From contig JAFGUL010000204.1 of NCBI GenBank assembly GCA_016938535.1, positions 1 through 29,480 of the forward strand: a stretch of DNA of 29,480 nucleotides, in the 5' to 3' direction. The notes below the pieces were generated by a model. The model searched no databases. It saw only the letters and a list, made by a program, of their open reading frames with translations, and had not been told where the DNA came from. How positions within the stretch are numbered: position 1 is the stretch's first letter; each line of letters begins with the position of its first letter. The stretch is from Candidatus Delongbacteria bacterium (lineage in GTDB: Bacteria > Delongbacteria > UBA4055). Shown in pieces: positions 8,289 through 15,241 of this stretch. A program made the translations under genes and the position numbers.

Positions 8289-10907
8289 TTATCTCGATAA
8301 ATAATATGATATTGTAACAATGCTTCCGATTATCGCCACCCAGTCTCTAAGGCTCGTGCCTTCTTTTTCTTCGGGTTTTCTAACTTTCTTTACTACTATC
8401 CGTGAACCTTCTTTGACTGTCGGGGAGAAGAACCATCCGTCAACTTCGGCCGCGCCGCCGGGACGGAAAACAACAACTTCACCTTTTTCATAATCATCCT
8501 CGACCATTACACCGCCGGCTGCCTCGACATATCTGTTGAGACTCCAGCTTTTATCATAATTAACCAGTCCCGGGCTGTAAACGAATCCTTCCACAAGAAC
8601 TGTTCCGGGATGTTTAGGTACGGTTATGATATCACCATGCTTAAGTACGAGTTTTCCCCCTGTACTGTTTTTAGAAACTCTCTGAAAATCAGATAAAACC
8701 GCAATACTGTCCCTTATAAAAGAAATTCCCTGTGTAAAAGCTTCATCCTTCAGTCCTCCGGCCCTTTCAATAAGCTCCGCCAGCGTTTCTTTTTCTTTCT
8801 GAAGAGAATACACCCCCGGAAATCTGACTTCTCCATTAAGTTCGACTGTCCTCTGGATCTGATAATCAGGATGTTTTCTGATTACGACCAGATCCATATC
8901 CTGCAGCAGGAACTGGTCTTTGCTCCCGAAACCCGATGTTTTGAAATTATCAGAGTTCAGCTTCATTTTATGAACAGATATAAGCGCATCCGGTTTTACA
9001 TTGTAAGGATCTATCCTGAAGACCTCAGCCTCGTACAAGTACGCTCCCTTTTTAAATCCGCCTGCCTGAAGGATAAGGTCTTCGACTCTCATGTTCGTCT
9101 GAAGATCGAATGTGCCGGGATTTTTAACCATTCCCTTTACCGATACATGACTTGGAAATATTGTTATATCCACGCCGTAAACTTTAAGGTGATCCTTATC
9201 CCTAAGAACTATATCCTCAGATTTATCACCCTCAAGAACTTTACGCAGGTTAACAGGTATGATCCTTGTGGTTATACCGTCATCGTTATACCTGATCAGA
9301 TCGGCTCTCTCAAGGTAGGTCTGTTTCCTGAAGGCTTCATCCTCCAGTCCGCCGGCCATTAGTATAAGATCGGATATTTTTGAGTCGCCGTCGAGATTTA
9401 CCGTACCGACATTTTTCACATGACCCGATATTGTGACATTATTCTTTGTTATGAGTTCCCAGATGGAAAAAATCTTAATTCTGTCCGAGCTCTCAAGTTT
9501 GAAATTCATAGATTCAGGATCATTCAGGTCAAGATCGAACAGTTTTGTAGTAAGATCCGGGTATATTCTCGTCAGATGTATCTTTTTGAGATAGGCTTCG
9601 GGAAGAACTCCTCCGGTCTGATTCAGAAGGTCCCCGAGTGTCATATCCTTTTCTAAAGCATATTTTCCAGGGAGAAGAACTGCTCCGGATATATTTACAT
9701 AATTTATGAGTATATTCGATATCGGGAAAACAGTCACTATATCGCCGTCTCTCAGTCTGACAGGCTCGATCTCGACCCCGCCGTTCTTAACGCTGCCGAG
9801 TTTGAACTCCAGTACTTCTTTTGAGTGCATGATGTCTTCCGTCCTTTTCTCGAAAGGCACAATCCTCTCAACCTGAAATCTGTCTATCGTAGCTGTAGTT
9901 CTTAGTCCGCCTGAGAATTTCATCAGATCAACCATAGTTTCTTCTTTTTTAAGCTCATAGATAGATTCGTTGTTGACCTCTCCCTCAAGCTTGACTGATG
10001 AATGCCTGGGCGGAACAAGAATATTATCGTTGTTCTTTAAGATAATATCGTTAACTTTATTACCCGTTAAAAGATAATCGTAAATGTCTATGGTCGAAAC
10101 AATCTTGCCGTCTCTTACCACATGAATATCTCTTAAAGATCCCTTGGCAGTAGGACCTCCCGCATTATAAAGTGCAGTGAATACTGTAGAGTATGAATCA
10201 AGTTTTATTGCGCCTTTCTTGAATACTTCGCCGACTAGAAATACTGTTATCGGCCTCAATTTCCCCATAGATACATCAAGGTAGGTGCTCGCCTCGCCTC
10301 TCGGAGGGTCAAGCGTAATATATGCTTTCGACAGAAGTTTCTTGAGTTTTGTTTCGAGTTCGTTAAGCCTGAGTCCGTTCACACTTACAAGACCGACATT
10401 GTTGAGATATACAGTGCCCTCGTTCGACACCTTGAGCGTGTTTCTCATCTCCACATCGCCCCACATTGCTATTACGATCTCGTCGCCCGGTCCGACCTGA
10501 TAATCCGAGTAGGCTGTCATTGAGGACTCGAGTTTAAAACCTCTGCTTGTATAGAAAAGATCGTAACCGTAGAAACCTTTCGTGCTGAGGGTGATCTCTC
10601 TTAGAAAATCAGTGCTCCTTATGTTTACTATTTTTTCATCGTCGTCGTCACTTTCCTTAAGCTCTTTTTCGTTCTGAATCTGATCTGCCTTCTTATCCAA
10701 AAGTTCTGATTCTTTGAGCTGCTCTAAGAGCATCTGCTGGTTTTTTTCAACCTGCGAATTCATATCTATAGATTGGATATCCGGGGACGACAATCCGTTG
10801 GTTTTTACTGCATCGAGAATATTTGCTTCCGGGCCTGCTGCGTCCTGTGAATACAAAGCGAAAATCTGGGAACATAAAATCACAAAAACACAAATAAATC
10901 TTTTCAT
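8289..10907 (-). CDS. Polysaccharide export protein, Wza-like with seven SLBB repeats
   Basis: An outer-membrane or periplasm-spanning export channel component. A signal peptide precedes cleavage near LYSQDAAG; no clear lipobox cysteine is seen. Numbering from the longer frame start at 10922, an acidic helical region covers ~52-100 and the Poly_export domain begins at YSDYQVGPGDEIVI (138-151). Seven SLBB-type units follow, each opening with a V-x-G-x-V-like strand and holding an AGG/SGG/TGG turn: starts at VFLVGEV, VKLEGEV, VNISGAV, VTISGHV, VSVKGMV, VELNGEV and VLVEGFV. The end is a hydrophobic helix (LRDWVAIIGSIVTISYYL). At 872 aa it is more than twice E. coli Wza, a size known from long SLBB exporters. 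ATG 10907 is preferred over 10922 because the signal peptide begins there (MKRFICVFVIL) and the upstream ATG has no SD. Confidence 0.9.
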   Translation of the reverse strand: MKRFICVFVILCSQIFALYSQDAAGPEANILDAVKTNGLSSPDIQSIDMNSQVEKNQQMLLEQLKESELLDKKADQIQNEKELKESDDDDEKIVNIRSTDFLREITLSTKGFYGYDLFYTSRGFKLESSMTAYSDYQVGPGDEIVIAMWGDVEMRNTLKVSNEGTVYLNNVGLVSVNGLRLNELETKLKKLLSKAYITLDPPRGEASTYLDVSMGKLRPITVFLVGEVFKKGAIKLDSYSTVFTALYNAGGPTAKGSLRDIHVVRDGKIVSTIDIYDYLLTGNKVNDIILKNNDNILVPPRHSSVKLEGEVNNESIYELKKEETMVDLMKFSGGLRTTATIDRFQVERIVPFEKRTEDIMHSKEVLEFKLGSVKNGGVEIEPVRLRDGDIVTVFPISNILINYVNISGAVLLPGKYALEKDMTLGDLLNQTGGVLPEAYLKKIHLTRIYPDLTTKLFDLDLNDPESMNFKLESSDRIKIFSIWELITKNNVTISGHVKNVGTVNLDGDSKISDLILMAGGLEDEAFRKQTYLERADLIRYNDDGITTRIIPVNLRKVLEGDKSEDIVLRDKDHLKVYGVDITIFPSHVSVKGMVKNPGTFDLQTNMRVEDLILQAGGFKKGAYLYEAEVFRIDPYNVKPDALISVHKMKLNSDNFKTSGFGSKDQFLLQDMDLVVIRKHPDYQIQRTVELNGEVRFPGVYSLQKEKETLAELIERAGGLKDEAFTQGISFIRDSIAVLSDFQRVSKNSTGGKLVLKHGDIITVPKHPGTVLVEGFVYSPGLVNYDKSWSLNRYVEAAGGVMVEDDYEKGEVVVFRPGGAAEVDGWFFSPTVKEGSRIVVKKVRKPEEKEGTSLRDWVAIIGSIVTISYYLSR

Positions 10908-10982
10908 ATCTAGTCCGTTCATATTTTATTATTTTTCTTGTATAAACTCATCTAATCCGCTTGTGTTCATTTTAAGTGTGTA

Positions 10983-11011
10983 AATATAATAATTAGTGCG
11001 AAATAAGTCAA
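10983..11011 (-). promoter_or_regulatory. Strong candidate promoter for exporter/wzz operon
   Basis: On the minus strand TTGACT (11006-11011) and TATATT (10983-10988) are separated by exactly 17 nt, close to the sigma70 consensus, with a start site predicted near 10976, about 70 nt before the ATG at 10907. It lies just outside the left arm of the inverted-repeat element at 11025. Confidence 0.55.
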
Positions 11012-11024
11012 GGTTGCTCTTATC

Positions 11025-11195
11025 CCCCCTCAATTCTGCAACGCCGTCCGAAAGATGATTTCAGGGCTTCCGGTATTTTATTCCTAAAATGCCACAAGTC
11101 CCGAATACGGGACGATGTCATTTATTAACGGTATAAAATCACTCACGCCTTTTTCTGAAATCTCTTTATGGCCGGCTCAAGCAGAATTGAGGGGG
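11025..11195. repeat. MITE-like nested inverted-repeat element
   Basis: The outer arms are a perfect 15 bp inverted repeat: CCCCCTCAATTCTGC at 11025-11039 and its complement at 11181-11195. Further in, AAAGATGATTTCAG (11051-11064) pairs with CTGAAATCTCTTT (11155-11167) with one extra base. The core holds two more hairpins: a 9 bp stem with TTCC loop at 11072-11093 (one G-T pair) and GTCCCG-AATA-CGGGAC at 11098-11113. No ORF is seen inside. The nested arms suggest a miniature transposable element or a mobile palindromic intergenic repeat; a structured RNA or terminator for the operon ending at 11208 is the alternative. No clear target duplication: left flank reads TATC, right flank TAAC. The remaining 10908-11207 sequence holds only the promoter. 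Confidence 0.6.
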
Positions 11196-11207
11196 TAACT
11201 TAGTGGA

Positions 11208-12233
11208 TCACTTGAGCGGAAGCGCGATCTTAGTGCCGTTCTTGGCCGAAAGATAGATCGCCCTAATAATCTCCAGCGATTTTCTCCCGTCCCTGCCGTC
11301 AGTATCGGGTTTTGTTTTCCCCAGAATAGTATTGACAACATTGATATAATAAGGCAGGTGCCCGAAACCGTAAACATTCGGCGGCTGATAGTTCGAATCC
11401 TCAACGACCCTGTCATCGTCGTCATATTCTTCAAATTCCCATTTTTCAATCTTGTTAATTGCGATCCCACCGAGCTTGACCGTGCCCTTTTCACCGATAA
11501 CGGTAATTGAGCCCTCGTAGTTTTTCGGATAAGTCAGAAGCGTGACATTGACAGTCCCGATCGTGCCGTTCCTGAACTTGAGTATCGCGCAGCCCGTGTC
11601 CTCGGTCTCGATATTTCTAGCCATGGTCGCAGTTTCCGCCATCACATGATTCACGGGGCCGAAAAGCCAGTGAAGAGAATCAACATAGTGGCTCGCCTGA
11701 TTCATGAAAGCGCCGCCGTCAAATTCCCATGTTCCTCTCCATTTAGCCTGATCGTAATAGGACTGGGGCCTCTGCCAGAATACATTTGACTGTACGAGAT
11801 AGATCTTGCCGAACCTGTTCTTATCAACAGCGCGCTTTAAAAGCTGCATGGTAGTATTGAGCCTGTTCTGCTTTACCACGAAGAGATGTACCCCGTTCGC
11901 ATCGCATGACTTTATGAGCTTATCGGCAGATTCAAGGTCGGTCGCCATCGGTTTTTCGGTCACGACATGAAGGTTTTTGCCCGCGGCATATATTCCGATC
12001 TCAGGATGAGTTCCGCTCGGTGTACAGATCATGACGGCATCTAACTCTTCATTTTCGATCATCTTCTTATAGTCGGTATAACATGCCCCGATCGCGAATT
12101 CTTCAGCCTTTTTTGCGGCTCGTTCTTCGATGATGTCGCAGCAGCACACTATTTCCGCGTCATCTATATTTCCTGCGGCTTTGAAATGATTGTCCGATAT
12201 TCTTCCGCATCCGATGAGTCCGAATTTTACCAT
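11208..12233 (-). CDS. Gfo/Idh/MocA oxidoreductase, WbpB/WlbA-like
   Basis: A NAD(P)-dependent sugar oxidoreductase. The N-terminal Rossmann motif is GLIGCGRIS (5-13), the conserved EKP is at 93-95 and the substrate-domain motif MNQASHYVDSLHWLFG follows (177-192). KQNRLNTTMQLL and VFWQRPQSYYDQAKWRGTW (151-169) closely match my memory of WbpB/WlbA, which oxidise C3 of UDP-GlcNAcA before transamination. ATG 12233 is chosen over 12239 because GAGG lies 6 nt before it but only 1 nt before 12239. It is the last gene of the six-gene operon and starts 9 nt after the aminotransferase stop. WbpB function needs UDP-GlcNAcA, whose dehydrogenase (WbpA) is not in the window. Confidence 0.85.
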   Translation of the reverse strand: MVKFGLIGCGRISDNHFKAAGNIDDAEIVCCCDIIEERAAKKAEEFAIGACYTDYKKMIENEELDAVMICTPSGTHPEIGIYAAGKNLHVVTEKPMATDLESADKLIKSCDANGVHLFVVKQNRLNTTMQLLKRAVDKNRFGKIYLVQSNVFWQRPQSYYDQAKWRGTWEFDGGAFMNQASHYVDSLHWLFGPVNHVMAETATMARNIETEDTGCAILKFRNGTIGTVNVTLLTYPKNYEGSITVIGEKGTVKLGGIAINKIEKWEFEEYDDDDRVVEDSNYQPPNVYGFGHLPYYINVVNTILGKTKPDTDGRDGRKSLEIIRAIYLSAKNGTKIALPLK

Positions 12234-12242
12234 GACCATCCT

Positions 12243-13352
12243 CTATTTTACAAAATATTCTCTGATCTTTTCAGCTATATAAACTATTTCATCCTCTTTT
12301 AACTGTTCTGACATCGGTAGAGAAAGTATCTCTTTAGCCAGCTTTTCGCTGACAGGAAAATCGCCCTTTTTGTAACCCATGAAACCGTACGACCTCTGCA
12401 GGTGACAAGGAATCGGGTAATGTATTCCCGTCTGAACTCCGTTTTCATTCAGATATTCTGCCAGATCATCCCTTTTCTCCGTTCTGATGACGAATAAGTG
12501 ATAAACATGCCTCACATCGCCGCGCTCTTCAGGAAGAATAATTTCATCCACGCCCGACAGGTATTTTCTGTACAGATCGGCATTTTTCCTGCGCGTTTCT
12601 GTCCATGCCTCAATATACTTTAGCTTGACATCGAGGATCGCCCCCTGAATTCCCTCTAGCCTGTAATTGTGACCGAGGTACTCGTGGTGATATTTCCTGA
12701 ACGAGCCGTGTTCTTTAATTGCCTGGATCTTCTTCCAGAACTCCTCATCATTTGAAATGACCGCACCGCCTTCACCATACGCTCCGAGATTCTTGCCCGG
12801 ATAAAAACTGAAACATCCCGCAACGCCGATAGTGCCTACTTTTTTACCCTGAAATTCAGCGAGATGCGCCTGCGCGCAGTCTTCGATGACCATAAGGCCG
12901 TGCTTTTCTGCGATCTCTGTGATAACATCCATCTTTGCAGGCTGCCCGAACAGGTGAACAGGCAGTATCGCTTTCGTTTTTTTTGTTATCGCTTCCTCTA
13001 TCTTACTGACATCAATATTGAAGTCTTCTTCTGAGCAATCAACGAAAACAGGTTTTGCTCCCTGAAGGCTGACTGACGCCGGTGTCGCAATGAAAGTGTT
13101 AGCAGGCATGATAATTTCGTCACCTTCGCCGATATTAAGACCCATCATAGCTATGTGAAGAGCCGATGTCCCGTTATTTACGCCTGCGCAGAATTTAGCA
13201 TCGTGGATCTTAGCGAAATTTTCTTCGAAACTCTTTACAAAAGGTCCGCCGGCGAATGCGCTCGCAAGCAAAACTTCCTGAATTGCACAGTCTATCTCTT
13301 CTTTTATCGAAAGGTACTGTGCTTTCAGGTCAAGAAATTTAATTTCTCTCAT
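12243..13352 (-). CDS. DegT/DnrJ/EryC1/StrS aminotransferase (WbpE/FdtB-like)
   Basis: A PLP-dependent sugar aminotransferase that puts an amino group on a keto nucleotide sugar, usually with glutamate as donor. Family motifs: NNGTSALHIAM (59-69), DEIIMPANTFIAT (78-90), the cofactor-binding aspartate in VIEDCAQAH (D158), and the PLP lysine K187 in SFYPGKNLGAYGEGGA. The C-terminal half has HNYRLEGIQGAILDVKL and GVQTGIHYPIPCHLQ, all usual. Length 369 aa is normal. Its ATG overlaps the cupin gene by 14 nt. With the adjacent WbpB-like gene it could make the 3-amino group of a 2,3-diamino uronic acid; with the dehydratase and cupin it could equally make a 3-amino-3,6-dideoxyhexose. Sequence alone does not decide. 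Confidence 0.92.
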   Translation of the reverse strand: MREIKFLDLKAQYLSIKEEIDCAIQEVLLASAFAGGPFVKSFEENFAKIHDAKFCAGVNNGTSALHIAMMGLNIGEGDEIIMPANTFIATPASVSLQGAKPVFVDCSEEDFNIDVSKIEEAITKKTKAILPVHLFGQPAKMDVITEIAEKHGLMVIEDCAQAHLAEFQGKKVGTIGVAGCFSFYPGKNLGAYGEGGAVISNDEEFWKKIQAIKEHGSFRKYHHEYLGHNYRLEGIQGAILDVKLKYIEAWTETRRKNADLYRKYLSGVDEIILPEERGDVRHVYHLFVIRTEKRDDLAEYLNENGVQTGIHYPIPCHLQRSYGFMGYKKGDFPVSEKLAKEILSLPMSEQLKEDEIVYIAEKIREYFVK

Positions 13353-13746
13353 ATTTTATCTCATGTTTGTACTGATCGGGACCGGAATGATCGTGAACCT
13401 GATCACCCCACGCAAGTAGAATGACTTCCTCATCGCCGATATTTTCAAAAGTGTGGGCATAATTCGGTTCTACTACCACCCTGTCTATATTTTCCCCGTA
13501 ACCGTGAAGTATATATTCCTTTATTTCTCCGCCGTTTATATGCTGAACAAGAACCTTGAGCTTTCCTTTCATTACAGCGAATATTTCAGTCTTGTGCTCG
13601 TGATAATGATCCCCTCTGACGGTACCCGGCGCAATAGTTGAAGCGTAGATCTGACCGTTAAAGTTTAAAAAATTCTCGTCTTCTCTTAAAAATTCTATTA
13701 AAAATCCCCTGTCGTCACCGTGTTTAGGAATTGGTTTCATCTCCAT
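13339..13746 (-). CDS. Cupin-fold sugar epimerase/isomerase-like protein
   Basis: A 135 aa single-domain cupin. DDRGFLIEF opens the first strands; RGDHYHEHKTEIFAVMKG (44-61) supplies histidines H47, H49 and H51 and a glutamate in the position of the cupin metal or catalytic site, and H98 lies in VVVEPNYAHTF. It resembles the C-terminal cupin of WbjC/CapF and small dTDP-sugar epimerase/isomerases (RmlC, FdtA/QdtA) but lacks the PRGFHAHK-type motif of FdtA, so the exact reaction is not assigned. AAGGA lies 5 nt upstream of the chosen ATG. It overlaps the dehydratase gene by 23 nt and the aminotransferase gene by 14 nt, so the three are translationally linked and probably act in one pathway. Confidence 0.82.
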   Translation of the reverse strand: MEMKPIPKHGDDRGFLIEFLREDENFLNFNGQIYASTIAPGTVRGDHYHEHKTEIFAVMKGKLKVLVQHINGGEIKEYILHGYGENIDRVVVEPNYAHTFENIGDEEVILLAWGDQVHDHSGPDQYKHEIKYERN

Positions 13747-14662
13747 ATCTTTCCTTGTAGAATTTAATTACATCTTCGATAGTATCTCTTAATTTAAGCC
13801 TAGAACTCCAGCCGGTCTTTTCCTTAATCTTCTGCATAGAGATCGCATAGCGGAGGTCCTGACCCCATCTGTTCTCGACGAACTGAATGTTCGGTTCTTT
13901 TCCCATCTTTTCATAAACGAGTTTGACAATATCAAGATTCGATATTTCATCTCCCGAACAGATGTTATACACATCGTTGTAGGCTTTGTTCTCGATAAGT
14001 CTCAAAATAGCCTCGCAGTGATCTATTACATGGATCCATGACCTGATATATGATCCGTCCCCGTGAATTGTCATAGGTCTGTTCGAAAGCGCGCTCATTA
14101 TTGTTTTCGGGATCAGCTTTTCGGGATACTGCCTTTTTCCGAAGTTATTCGAGCAGCGGGTCATCACAAAATCAATCCCGTATGTCCTGTTGTATGCAAA
14201 AACAAATTGCTCGGCAGCGGCCTTGGTCGCTGAATAAGGATTGCTCGGTTTTAGAATATCTTTTTCCGAAAACTCGCCGTCGGTAATGTCGCCGTAAACC
14301 TCATCTGTCGAGACCTGAACGAAAAGCGGTCTGTCAAATTTAGCTTTCATCCTGATATGCTCGAGCAGGTTATGAACTCCGTTCACATTCGACTTGAAGA
14401 ATATCTCGCTGTTCTCGATCGAGTTGTCAACGAAGGATTCAGCCGCAAAATTTACGAGCACATCGCACTTGGGCAGGTTCGTTATATCAGAGATATCCTC
14501 TTTCAGGAATGTATAGTGAGGATGATTCTCGAATCCGATGTCTGTCCACGAAACATAGGTCATTTTGTCGATATTAAGAACTCTGTAGCCTTTTTTCAGA
14601 AGTATCTCGATAAAATGACTTCCGATAAATCCGCATCCGCCGGTTACAATAAAATCATACAT
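13724..14662 (-). CDS. NAD-dependent nucleotide-sugar 4,6-dehydratase-like (RmlB family)
   Basis: An extended short-chain dehydrogenase/reductase. TGGCGFIGS (7-15) is the NAD motif; STDEVYGD (118-125) holds the Thr-Asp-Glu triad of 4,6-dehydratases; YSATK (143-147) is the catalytic Y-x3-K. DKMTYVS and SNNFGKRQYPEKLIP also match the dTDP-glucose 4,6-dehydratase (RmlB) type. The protein is 312 aa, shorter than RmlB (~350), and the conserved AAESHVDRSI of RmlB reads AAESFVDNSI here, so substrate or nucleotide specificity may differ. AAGG lies 7 nt before the ATG. The product, a 4-keto-6-deoxy sugar, would feed the cupin and the aminotransferase. Confidence 0.85.
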   Translation of the reverse strand: MYDFIVTGGCGFIGSHFIEILLKKGYRVLNIDKMTYVSWTDIGFENHPHYTFLKEDISDITNLPKCDVLVNFAAESFVDNSIENSEIFFKSNVNGVHNLLEHIRMKAKFDRPLFVQVSTDEVYGDITDGEFSEKDILKPSNPYSATKAAAEQFVFAYNRTYGIDFVMTRCSNNFGKRQYPEKLIPKTIMSALSNRPMTIHGDGSYIRSWIHVIDHCEAILRLIENKAYNDVYNICSGDEISNLDIVKLVYEKMGKEPNIQFVENRWGQDLRYAISMQKIKEKTGWSSRLKLRDTIEDVIKFYKERYGDETNS

Positions 14663-14677
14663 GTTTTAGCCTTATCT

Positions 14678-15241
14678 TTAATTAATTATTTCACAATTAT
14701 TTCCGGCGATGCGGAATTTCTTCCCGCAGGCGCACGACGCCTGACCACCGGTATCCTGCAGTTTCTCGCAGCACACGCACACCCAACCGTGCTGACTTGC
14801 AGGATTCCCGTAAACAAGAGCGTGATCCGGCACATCCTTAGTCACGACCGATCCCGCGCCGATCATCGCGTATCTCCCGATCGTGATACCCCCGACGAGC
14901 GTTGCGTTCGCTCCCACGGTCGCTCCTTTTTTTACAAGCGTCCGCGCAAGTTTGTAGTCATGAGCCTTCGATCTCGGTTTTATATCGTTCGTGAATACCA
15001 TGTGAGGACCCAAAAAGACATTGTCTTCCACACTCACGCCTTCCCAGACGGAAATCCCGTTCTTAACGGTAACATCATCGCCGATCAAAGTCCCGTTCTC
15101 GATGAAACAGTGCTCGCCGATATTGCAGCCCGAACCTATAACCGCGCCTTTCATAACATGGGAAAATGCCCATATTCTTGTTCCGACACCAATATTTCCG
15201 CTTTCGCACCAGGCGCGCTCGTGAACAAAATAATCAGGCAC
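14678..15241 (-). CDS. Hexapeptide-repeat sugar N-acetyltransferase (WbpD/WlbB-like)
   Basis: A left-handed beta-helix acetyltransferase that would acetylate the amino group made by the aminotransferase, using acetyl-CoA. Hexapeptide turns run from IGVGTRIWAFSHV through IGSGCNIGEHCFIENGTLIG to GATVGANATLVGGITIGRYAMIGAGSVVTKDV. VFLGPHMVFTNDIKPRS (75-91) matches the WbpD/WlbB active-site region. After the helix comes a short tail with five cysteines (C155, C157, C158, C170, C172), resembling a small zinc-ribbon; some relatives have a similar tail. The start is GTG, supported by a perfect AAGGAGGT (15247-15254) 5 nt upstream; its first base overlaps the TAG stop of the sugar transferase gene. 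Confidence 0.9.
   Translation of the reverse strand: MPDYFVHERAWCESGNIGVGTRIWAFSHVMKGAVIGSGCNIGEHCFIENGTLIGDDVTVKNGISVWEGVSVEDNVFLGPHMVFTNDIKPRSKAHDYKLARTLVKKGATVGANATLVGGITIGRYAMIGAGSVVTKDVPDHALVYGNPASQHGWVCVCCEKLQDTGGQASCACGKKFRIAGNNCEIIN

Noticed and set aside
11072..11113. Two hairpins as a rho-independent terminator of the sugar operon
   Set aside because: Neither is followed by a T-run on the minus strand; they fit better as the core of the inverted-repeat element.
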